Assembly (NCBI GenBank): GCA_004296815.1 | Contig: SCVT01000211.1 | Location: 1 to 10,921 of the forward strand | Direction: 5' to 3' | Length of the DNA stretch: 10,921 bases | Source of the DNA: Reyranella sp. | GTDB lineage: Bacteria; Pseudomonadota; Alphaproteobacteria; Reyranellales; Reyranellaceae | Part shown: piece after piece, positions 5,240-10,921 of the stretch | How positions within the stretch are numbered: position 1 is the first letter of the stretch | How the letters are laid out: the number at the start of each line of letters is the position of its first letter | Translations under genes and position numbers: made by a program | Notes under the pieces: model-generated | The model's database searches: none | Told to the model about the DNA's origin: nothing | Seen by the model: the letters and a program-made list of their open reading frames with translations, nothing else

Positions 5240-8163
5240 GCACGCTCGAACAGAACCTGCGGAAGACGCTGAAGGGCGAGGTCCTGTTCGACAGGGCCTC
5301 GCGCGGACGTTACTCGACCGACGCCTCGATCTACCAGGTCGAGCCGGTCGGCGTCGTCGTGCCGCGTGATGAAGCCGATCTGGCGCTCGCGGTCGACGTG
5401 GCGCGCGACGCCAAGGCCGCCATCTTGCCGCGCGGCGCCGGCACCTCGCAGTGCGGCCAGACCGTCGGCGAGGCGCTGGTCATCGACTGCTCGAAGTACC
5501 TGCGCGAGATCGTGGGCTTCGACAAGACCAAGCGCCAGGTGACGGTCCAGCCCGGCGTCGTGCTCGATCAGCTCAACGCCTGGCTGAAGCCGCATGGGCT
5601 CTGGTATCCGGTCGACGTCTCGACCTCGGCGCAATGTACGCTGGGCGGGATGGCCGGCAACAATTCCTGCGGCTCGCGCTCGATCCGTTACGGCAACATG
5701 GTCCACAACGTCGCCTCGATCGATGCGCTGCTGGCCAACGGCCAGCGCGCGCGCTTCGGCTCGGCGCGACCCGAGGACATGCCTCCGGGCGTGAGGGCCA
5801 TCGCCGATAAGGTGGCCGAGATCGCCTTCGCCGAGCGGGCCGAGATCGAGCGCATGTACCCGCGCGTGCTGCGGCGGGTCGGCGGCTACAACCTCGATAT
5901 CTTCTTCCCGCAGTCGGAGCGGCCCTACACGATCGACAATTCGGTCAACCTCGCGCACCTGCTGGTGGGCAGCGAGGGCACGCTCGCGGTGACCGAGCGC
6001 CTAACCCTCAACCTCGCGCCGCTGCCCAAGCACAAGACGCTGGGCGTCGTGAACTTCCCGAGCTTCTACAAGGCGATGGAATCGGCGCAGCACATCGTGA
6101 AGCTGAAGCCCGCCGCCGTGGAGCTGGTCGACCGCACGATGATCGAGCTGGCGCGGGCCAATCCGGCTTTCCGGCCGGTGATCGAGCGCGCGCTGATCAG
6201 CAAGCCGGAGGCGATCCTGCTTGTCGAGTTCGCGGGCGAGGAGCGCGAGGACCAGCTCAAGGACCTCGCGCGCCTCGTCGAGCTGATGGGCGATCTCGGC
6301 ATGCCGGGCAGCGTCGTCGAGATGCCGGAGCCCGGCCCTCAGGCGGCATTGTGGGAAGTCCGAAAGGCCGGCCTCAACATCATGATGTCCATGAAGGGCG
6401 ACGGTAAGCCCGTCTCCTTCATCGAGGATTGCGCCGTCCCGCTCGAGCATCTCGCCGACTACACGCAGCGGCTCACCGAGGTGTTCGAGAAGCACGGCAC
6501 CAAGGGCACGTGGTACGCGCACGCCTCGGTCGGCACGCTGCACGTGCGGCCGATCCTCGACATGCGCCGCGAAGGTGCCGCCAAGATGCGCGCCATCGCC
6601 GAGGAGGCGTCGGCGCTGGTCCGCGAATACAAGGGCGCCTATTCGGGCGAGCACGGCGACGGGCTGGTGCGCTCGGAGTGGGTGGCCTGGCAGTTCGGGC
6701 CGCGGCTCACCAAGGCGTTCGAGACGGTCAAGGACCTGTTCGATCCGGAGAACATCCTCAATCCCGGCAAGATCGTGCGGCCCTCGCGGATGGACGATCG
6801 ATCGCTGTTCCGCTTCAAGCCGGGCTACAAGAACATCGAGCACGAGCCCGTGCTCGACTGGTCGGCGTGGAACGTCCAGAACGACCCGCGTACCGAGGAG
6901 CTCACCGCGCCCGGCACGGGCGGCGACGCGACCGGCGGCTTCGCGAAGGCCGCCGAGATGTGCAACAACAACGGCCATTGCCGGAAGTTCGACGCCGGCA
7001 CGATGTGCCCGTCCTTCCGCGTAACGCGCGACGAGAAGCACCTGACGCGTGGCCGTGCCAACACGCTGCGTCTCGCGCTCTCCGGGCAGCTCGGCTCCGA
7101 AGGACTGCGCTCGGACGCGGTGGCGGCCGCCATGGACCTCTGCGTGAGCTGCAAGGGCTGCAAGCGCGACTGCCCGACCGGCGTCGACATGGCGCGCATG
7201 AAGATCGAGGTGAAGTCGGCGCGGCGCATGGCGCGCGGCCTGTCGTGGCGCGACCGGCTGATCGGTAGCGTGCCGGCGATGGCCACGTGGGCACGGCGCG
7301 CGCCGTGGCTGTTCAACGCCTCCTGGTTCTTCCAGTCCTACCTGGGCTTCGCCAAGCAGCGCCGCCTGCCGGCGTGGCGCTCCGACACGTTCCTCTCGAC
7401 CACCGAGGTCGACGATCGCGACGCGACCGTCGTGATCTTCGCCGACACCTTCTCCAACAACTTCGAGCCCGAGATCCTGCACGCCGCGCGGCGCGTGCTG
7501 ACGGCGGCGGGCCATCGCGTCGCCGTCGCCTGGCCGACGCTCGGCGCGCCGGCCCTGTGCTGCGGCCGCACCTGGCTGTCGACCGGCCAGGTCGAGCGCG
7601 CCCGCAGCGAGGGCTATCGCCTGCTCAATGCGCTGCGGCCGTTCGCCATCAAGGGCGTGCCGATCATCGGTCTGGAGCCGTCCTGCCTCTTCACCCTGCG
7701 CGATGAGTTCCTTGCCTTGAACCTCGGAGACGATGCGAAGCTCGTGGCCGAGCACGCGATGCTGTTCGAGGAGTTCCTCGTGCGCGAGAAGCGGGAAGGG
7801 CGGCTGTCGCTCGAGCTGCGGCCGCTCGAGACCAAGAAGGCGCTGCTGCACGGTCACTGCCACCAGAAGGCGTTTGGCGCGATGAGCGCCGTGCAGGAGG
7901 CCCTGTCCCTCGTGCCCGACCTCGCCGTCAGCCCGATCGAGTCGAGCTGCTGCGGCATGGCCGGCAGCTTCGGCTATGAGGCCGAGCACTACGAGACCTC
8001 GATGGCCATGGCCGAGCTCTCGCTGTTGCCGGCGGTGCGCAAGGCCGAGGCCGACACGCTGGTGGTTGCCGACGGCACCTCCTGCCGCCACCAGATCGCC
8101 GACGGGTCCGACCGTCAGGCGATACACGTGGCGCAGGTCCTGGAGCGTGCGCTGGTCGGCTAA
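5197..8163 (+). CDS. FAD-linked 2-hydroxyacid dehydrogenase fused to Fe-S and CCG domains (YdiJ / GlcD-GlcF type)
   Basis: A 988-residue fusion (975 if it starts at 5236). Residues about 45-275 form an FAD-binding domain of the vanillyl-alcohol-oxidase type (PRGAGTSQCGQ 78-88; TLGGMAGNNSCGSRS 148-162). About 280-527 is the FAD-oxidase C domain with SGEHGDG (483-489) and ILNPGKIV (520-527). About 585-665 is an Fe-S domain with Cys589, 595, 604 and then CVSCKGCKRDCP (Cys649, 652, 655, 659). About 745-970 is a heterodisulfide-reductase-like CCG domain (LCCG 787-790, EPSC 827-830, HGHCHQK 885-891, SCCGMAG 917-923, TSC 961-963). This is the YdiJ architecture, in effect GlcD and GlcF in one chain. 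It should oxidise a D-2-hydroxy acid (D-lactate, glycolate or D-2-hydroxyglutarate) and pass electrons through Fe-S centres to the respiratory chain. GTG 5197 is the only canonical start that keeps the whole N-terminus, but CTG 5236 looks better. Substrate is unresolved. Confidence 0.93.
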   Translation: MAEGRRGGRSETRLSTLEQNLRKTLKGEVLFDRASRGRYSTDASIYQVEPVGVVVPRDEADLALAVDVARDAKAAILPRGAGTSQCGQTVGEALVIDCSKYLREIVGFDKTKRQVTVQPGVVLDQLNAWLKPHGLWYPVDVSTSAQCTLGGMAGNNSCGSRSIRYGNMVHNVASIDALLANGQRARFGSARPEDMPPGVRAIADKVAEIAFAERAEIERMYPRVLRRVGGYNLDIFFPQSERPYTIDNSVNLAHLLVGSEGTLAVTERLTLNLAPLPKHKTLGVVNFPSFYKAMESAQHIVKLKPAAVELVDRTMIELARANPAFRPVIERALISKPEAILLVEFAGEEREDQLKDLARLVELMGDLGMPGSVVEMPEPGPQAALWEVRKAGLNIMMSMKGDGKPVSFIEDCAVPLEHLADYTQRLTEVFEKHGTKGTWYAHASVGTLHVRPILDMRREGAAKMRAIAEEASALVREYKGAYSGEHGDGLVRSEWVAWQFGPRLTKAFETVKDLFDPENILNPGKIVRPSRMDDRSLFRFKPGYKNIEHEPVLDWSAWNVQNDPRTEELTAPGTGGDATGGFAKAAEMCNNNGHCRKFDAGTMCPSFRVTRDEKHLTRGRANTLRLALSGQLGSEGLRSDAVAAAMDLCVSCKGCKRDCPTGVDMARMKIEVKSARRMARGLSWRDRLIGSVPAMATWARRAPWLFNASWFFQSYLGFAKQRRLPAWRSDTFLSTTEVDDRDATVVIFADTFSNNFEPEILHAARRVLTAAGHRVAVAWPTLGAPALCCGRTWLSTGQVERARSEGYRLLNALRPFAIKGVPIIGLEPSCLFTLRDEFLALNLGDDAKLVAEHAMLFEEFLVREKREGRLSLELRPLETKKALLHGHCHQKAFGAMSAVQEALSLVPDLAVSPIESSCCGMAGSFGYEAEHYETSMAMAELSLLPAVRKAEADTLVVADGTSCRHQIADGSDRQAIHVAQVLERALVG
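5222..5228 (+). promoter_or_regulatory. Possible ribosome binding site for a CTG start at 5236
   Basis: GGAGTGA lies 7 bases upstream of an in-frame CTG (5236-5238) whose CTGA overlaps the stop of the TctC-type gene. The canonical GTG at 5197 has only a GAG-like sequence upstream. The site supports 5236 as the real start, but CTG starts are rare. Confidence 0.4.
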
Positions 8164-8201
8164 TTGCAGGCCTCGCGGCCGTGTGGCACCGTCCGCCCGG
8201 C

Positions 8202-9131
8202 ATGCAAAGACCCAGAAATCCCTATTCCAGCGCGGAAATCGACCGCGCGAGCCATGAGCGCGAGGACGACGAACGGATGATCGAGCTGGCCTCGTCCGGC
8301 GCGGCGCGCTTCGTTCCCATCGACTCCGAGAAGAACCTGGTGAAGACCGGCGGCAACCCCGAGGCGGTGTTCCTGCAGGGCATGATGGGCCGTGCCATCG
8401 CCAATGCCAGCGAGACGCAGATCTTCCTGGGCTATGTCGAGGGCACCCCGTATTTCGCCGTCGATGTCACCGGCAAGGATGTGCCGCTGGCCGATCTCGG
8501 CGAGTTCGTCGACCTGCGCCAGGTCGGGCCGTTGCTGTTCGCGCGCGAGGGCTCGATCCTCGCCTATGCGCGCGGCATGACCTATTGGCATCGCCGCCAC
8601 CGCTACTGCGGCGTCTGCGGCGCCAGCACGAAGATCACGCGCGGCGGCCATGTCCGCATGTGCACCAACGAGGCGTGCAAGACCGAGACCTTCCCGCGCA
8701 CCGATCCGGCGGTGATCATGCTGGTCCATCACGGCGACAAGTGCCTGCTGGGCCGCGGCAAGCATTTCCCGCGCGGCATGCACTCGACGCTGGCGGGCTT
8801 CGTCGAGCCGGGCGAGAGCTTCGAGGACGCGGTTGCGCGCGAGGTCTACGAGGAAGTGAAGGTGCGCGTGAACAACGTCGTCTACCGCTCCTCGCAGCCC
8901 TGGCCGTTCCCGGCCTCGGTGATGATCGGCTTCCACGCCGAGGCCGAGTCGCTCGACTTCAGCGTCAACGAGTCCGAGCTCGAGAGCGCGCGCTGGCTGA
9001 GCCGCGAGGAGCTTCGCACCGAGAACCTTCCGAAGGACGGCTCGTTCTTCATGCCGCGCCGCGACTCCATTGCCCGCCGCCTGATCGAGGAATGGCTCGG
9101 CCACGAGGCCGGGCCGTCGATCAACGGCTGA
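8202..9131 (+). CDS. nudC: NADH pyrophosphatase / NAD-cap decapping Nudix hydrolase
   Basis: A 309-residue cytoplasmic Nudix enzyme that cleaves NADH to NMNH and AMP; the family also removes NAD caps from RNA. An N-terminal domain (about 1-125) precedes a zinc ribbon with Cys136, 139, 154 and 159 (YCGVCG...CTNEAC) and the Nudix domain. The Nudix box starts at Gly199 (GFVEPGE) and runs through REVYEEVKV (213-221), with metal-binding Glu214, 217 and 218. The NADH-specific SQPWPFP motif is complete at 231-237. One oddity is Lys220 where the box normally has Gly. ATG 8202 is chosen because the NPYSSAEIDRASHERED beginning resembles relatives; no good ribosome site precedes it, and GTG 8181 is the alternative. 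It follows the dehydrogenase by 38 bases and precedes the OYE-family gene by 16, suggesting cotranscription with the latter. Confidence 0.94.
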   Translation: MQRPRNPYSSAEIDRASHEREDDERMIELASSGAARFVPIDSEKNLVKTGGNPEAVFLQGMMGRAIANASETQIFLGYVEGTPYFAVDVTGKDVPLADLGEFVDLRQVGPLLFAREGSILAYARGMTYWHRRHRYCGVCGASTKITRGGHVRMCTNEACKTETFPRTDPAVIMLVHHGDKCLLGRGKHFPRGMHSTLAGFVEPGESFEDAVAREVYEEVKVRVNNVVYRSSQPWPFPASVMIGFHAEAESLDFSVNESELESARWLSREELRTENLPKDGSFFMPRRDSIARRLIEEWLGHEAGPSING

Positions 9132-9147
9132 CCTATCAGGGGATCCC

Positions 9148-10284
9148 ATGACCGCCCAACTCTTCACTCCCGTCGAGCTCGGCGGCGTCACGCTGCCCAA
9201 CCGCGTCATCGTCTCGCCGATGTGCCAGTACTCGGCTGTCGACGGCAGCGCGCAGCCCTGGCACCAGGTGCATTACGGCATGCTCGCCATGTCGGGCGCC
9301 GGCCTGCTTTGCCTCGAGGCCACGCACGTCGAGCGCGAAGGCCGCATCACGCAGGGCTGCCTCGGCCTCTACAGCGACGAGAACGAGGCGGCGCTGAAGC
9401 CCATCATCGACTGGGTCCGCGGCTGGATGCCTGCGGTGAAGCTCGGCATCCAGCTCGCCCATGCCGGCCGCAAGGCCTCGGCGCAGCGTCCATGGAAGGG
9501 AGGCGGGCCGCTGACACAGGCCGATGCGCCCGACCTGCCGTGGACGACTTATGGCCCCTCGGCGCTGGCCTACGATCCCGCCCACAAGTGGCACACGCCG
9601 GTGGCGCTCGACGCCATGGGCCTGAAGCGCGTCAAGCAGGCCTTCGTCGATGCCACCCTGCGCAGCCTGCGGTTGGGCTTCGACGTGGTCGAGGTCCACG
9701 GCGCGCACGGCTACTGCCTCAGCCAGTTCCTGTCGCCGCTCAGCAACCAGCGCACCGACGAGTACGGCGGCACGGCCGAGAAGCGCCGGCGCTTCCCGCT
9801 CGAGGTCTTCGAGGCCGTCCGCAAGGTCTGGCCGACCGACAAGGCGCTCGGTATCCGCCTCTCGGCCGTCGAATGGGTCGAGGGCGGCGTCACCATCGAG
9901 GACACGATCGAAACCGCGCGCCAGCTCAAGGCGCTGGGCTGCGACTTCGTCGATGTCAGCTCCGGCGGCAACTCGCCCGCCCAGAAGATCAAGCTCGAGC
10001 CCGGCTACCACGTCCAGTTCTCGGCCCGCGTCCGCAAGGAAGCCGGCATCAAGACCTGGGCGGTCGGGCTGATCACCGAGCCCGAGCAGGCCGAGCGCAT
10101 CATCGCCGCGGGCGAGGCCGACTGCACCGCGCACGCGCGCCCGTTCCTGCTCGACCCGCGCTGGGCGTGGAACGCCGCCAAGGCGCTGGGTGCGGAGGCG
10201 CCGTCCCTGCCGCTGCCGGCCATCCGCGCCACCACCATTCTGCCGTTCAAGCCGCAACCCGGCCTGGCCAAGGCGGCGGAGTAG
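9148..10284 (+). CDS. NADH:flavin oxidoreductase of the Old Yellow Enzyme family (YqjM-like)
   Basis: A 378-residue FMN enzyme with the usual TIM-barrel fold that reduces activated C=C bonds with NAD(P)H. Sequence marks are LPNRVIVSPMCQYSA (16-30), with Cys26 and Tyr28 at the positions that tune FMN in YqjM-type (thermophilic-like) members; QLAHAGRKAS (102-111); the substrate-binding pair His184/His187 in VEVHGAHGYCLSQFLSPLSN (181-200); RTDEYGG (202-208); Arg237 in GIRLSAVEWVEGG; and VGLIT (306-310) with Arg331 near the FMN phosphate. The C-terminal end is less conserved and lacks an obvious arginine finger. ATG 9148 has GGGG about 5 bases upstream. Its stop is embedded in the ribosome site of the next gene. 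The natural substrate is unknown; electrophile detoxification is the common guess for this family. Confidence 0.94.
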   Translation: MTAQLFTPVELGGVTLPNRVIVSPMCQYSAVDGSAQPWHQVHYGMLAMSGAGLLCLEATHVEREGRITQGCLGLYSDENEAALKPIIDWVRGWMPAVKLGIQLAHAGRKASAQRPWKGGGPLTQADAPDLPWTTYGPSALAYDPAHKWHTPVALDAMGLKRVKQAFVDATLRSLRLGFDVVEVHGAHGYCLSQFLSPLSNQRTDEYGGTAEKRRRFPLEVFEAVRKVWPTDKALGIRLSAVEWVEGGVTIEDTIETARQLKALGCDFVDVSSGGNSPAQKIKLEPGYHVQFSARVRKEAGIKTWAVGLITEPEQAERIIAAGEADCTAHARPFLLDPRWAWNAAKALGAEAPSLPLPAIRATTILPFKPQPGLAKAAE

Positions 10285-10289
10285 GGAGG
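10284..10289 (+). promoter_or_regulatory. Ribosome binding site overlapping the OYE-family stop codon
   Basis: GGGAGG starts on the last base of the TAG stop (10282-10284) and lies 4 bases before the ATG at 10294. This layout suggests that translation of the response regulator is coupled to the upstream gene. Confidence 0.6.
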
Positions 10290-10293
10290 CCGC

Positions 10294-10650
10294 ATGGCGA
10301 GCGTTCTGCTGGCCGAAGACGAATTCCTGATCCGCGCTGTGCTGGTCGATGCGCTGGAGGATCTCGGTGTTGCCTGCATCGAGGCGCCGACCGGCCGGGA
10401 AGCACTCGAGGTCGTACAGGGCACGACGCCGCTTGCCGCGATCGTCGTCGATATCGGCCTGCCCGACATGTCGGGCGAGAAGATCATCGAGGCCGCCGCC
10501 AAGCACCGGCCCGACGTGCCGATCATCCGCTGCTCGGGCGCCGACGGGCCGCGCTCGATCGCCGACATCAAGGTGCACTCGTTTCCCAAGCCCTACAGCC
10601 CCATCGAACTCTCGAAGTTCATTGCCTCCCTGATCACGCAAGGGACCTGA
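10294..10650 (+). CDS. Single-domain response regulator (CheY-like receiver only)
   Basis: A 118-residue protein consisting only of a receiver domain. The acidic pocket is Glu8/Asp9 (LLAEDEF), the phospho-acceptor is Asp53 in VVDIGLPDMSG, the switch hydroxyl is Ser81 in RCSGAD, and the conserved lysine is Lys99 in FPKPYSP, so all phosphorylation residues are present. There is no output domain, so it must act through protein contacts, as a phosphorelay intermediate, or as a phosphate sink. The next gene, 7 bases on, encodes a membrane protein that looks like a sensor kinase, the natural phosphodonor. It is also only 9 bases after the OYE-family stop. Such stand-alone receivers with a KPYSP ending are common in alphaproteobacteria. 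Confidence 0.92.
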   Translation: MASVLLAEDEFLIRAVLVDALEDLGVACIEAPTGREALEVVQGTTPLAAIVVDIGLPDMSGEKIIEAAAKHRPDVPIIRCSGADGPRSIADIKVHSFPKPYSPIELSKFIASLITQGT

Positions 10651-10657
10651 ACCGACC

Positions 10658-10921
10658 GTGCGGCGTCTCCTGAAATTCAGAACCTGGACGCTGCGCGGCA
10701 CGACGGCCGCCGAGGCATCTCTGGTGCTGATGGCGGCGAGCGTCGCCTTGCCGGTGCTGCTGTTCGCCGGCGCGAGCTGGCTGTCCTACGGCGACACGGA
10801 GCGCGAGTACCGTGAGCGTGTCACGCGCACGCTCGATCTCCTCTATGTCGGCGCCCGCGCGACGTTCGAGACCCAGCAGCTCGTCATGTCGAATGTCGCG
10901 GGCATGATCGACGGCTTTTCC
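10658..10921 (+). CDS. Probable membrane sensor histidine kinase, N-terminus only (cut by the window end)
   Basis: An open frame of 88 codons from a GTG at 10658, 7 bases after the response regulator stop, runs off the window without a stop. The N-terminus is basic (MRRLLKFR), then a strongly hydrophobic segment (about 20-40, with SLVLMAASVALPVLLFAGAS) forms one membrane helix. After it comes a polar, helical stretch (REYRERVTRTLDLLYVGARATFETQQLV) of the type that opens the periplasmic sensor region of many alphaproteobacterial PAS-containing kinases. No kinase core is inside the window, so the assignment rests on this N-terminal pattern and on the adjacent receiver protein. Another kind of membrane signalling protein, such as a GGDEF protein, is possible. 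No strong ribosome site precedes the GTG. Confidence 0.6.
   Translation, partial: MRRLLKFRTWTLRGTTAAEASLVLMAASVALPVLLFAGASWLSYGDTEREYRERVTRTLDLLYVGARATFETQQLVMSNVAGMIDGFS

Noticed and set aside
6001..8127. 708-codon minus-strand open frame opposite the dehydrogenase
   Set aside because: Length is impressive but composition is that of an antisense shadow, with no motif; the + strand has complete FAD and Fe-S motifs throughout.
8164..8201. Small GGCC-TCGC-GGCC hairpin and flanking TTGCA/TGCAA in the gap before nudC
   Set aside because: A 4-base stem and a short distant repeat are expected by chance in this composition; no T-run or promoter boxes accompany them.
9136..10701. 521-codon minus-strand open frame across the OYE-family and receiver genes
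   Set aside because: It covers two well-supported + strand genes and their junction and has low-complexity Arg/Ala/Gly/Asp composition. Antisense shadow.
1..10921. Search for mobile elements, tRNA genes, CRISPR arrays and integration sites
   Set aside because: No transposase or integrase motif, no clover-leaf sequence, no spaced direct repeats and no compositional break other than the short operator patch were seen.

Overview
The window is a gene-dense, high-GC stretch with G/C-rich third codon positions. Nearly every gene has an alphaproteobacterial flavour: a Dpp/Opp-type importer, a Bug/TctC solute-binding protein, a serine-glyoxylate aminotransferase of the methylotroph/rhizobial type, and a receiver-only response regulator next to a membrane sensor kinase. 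A soil or plant-associated alphaproteobacterium (Rhizobiales, or Rhodospirillales such as Reyranella-like bacteria) is my inference; the sequence does not fix the genus. I see no tRNA, rRNA, CRISPR array, insertion sequence, phage gene or origin, and no gene-free stretch longer than about 65 bases.

Region 1 (1-2285, + strand) is the 3' part of a peptide/nickel-type ABC importer operon. It holds the tail of an inner-membrane permease (DppC/OppC type) and then two ATPases (DppD- and DppF-type). Each ATPase begins with a GTG inside a 4-base GTGA overlap with the previous stop. The periplasmic binding protein and the first permease should lie upstream.

Region 2 (2295-8163) is a divergent metabolic module. 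A class V aminotransferase (serine/alanine-glyoxylate type) runs on the minus strand. Diverging from it are a GntR/FCD regulator, an orphan Bug/TctC-type periplasmic binding protein, and a fused FAD/iron-sulfur/CCG-domain 2-hydroxyacid dehydrogenase. The short divergent promoter holds a striking A/T-rich palindrome (3519-3538, core TTGTATACAA), a textbook-style GntR operator. The working model is that a 2-hydroxy acid is captured by the binding protein and oxidised by the flavoenzyme, the aminotransferase handles a glyoxylate-like product, and the GntR protein senses a metabolite of the route. The substrate is not determined by the sequence.

Region 3 (8202-10921, + strand) is a tight run: NADH pyrophosphatase (NudC, Nudix), an Old Yellow Enzyme-family NADH:flavin oxidoreductase (YqjM-like), a single-domain response regulator, and the start of a membrane histidine kinase cut by the window end. 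The first two both deal with nicotinamide nucleotides. The last two look like a kinase/receiver pair.

The window is mostly well-recognised families. I did not find a clearly novel system. The points most worth a second look are the operator-centred divergent module, the probable non-canonical CTG start of the flavoenzyme, the unusual Nudix box of NudC, and the redox/signalling cluster at the right end.
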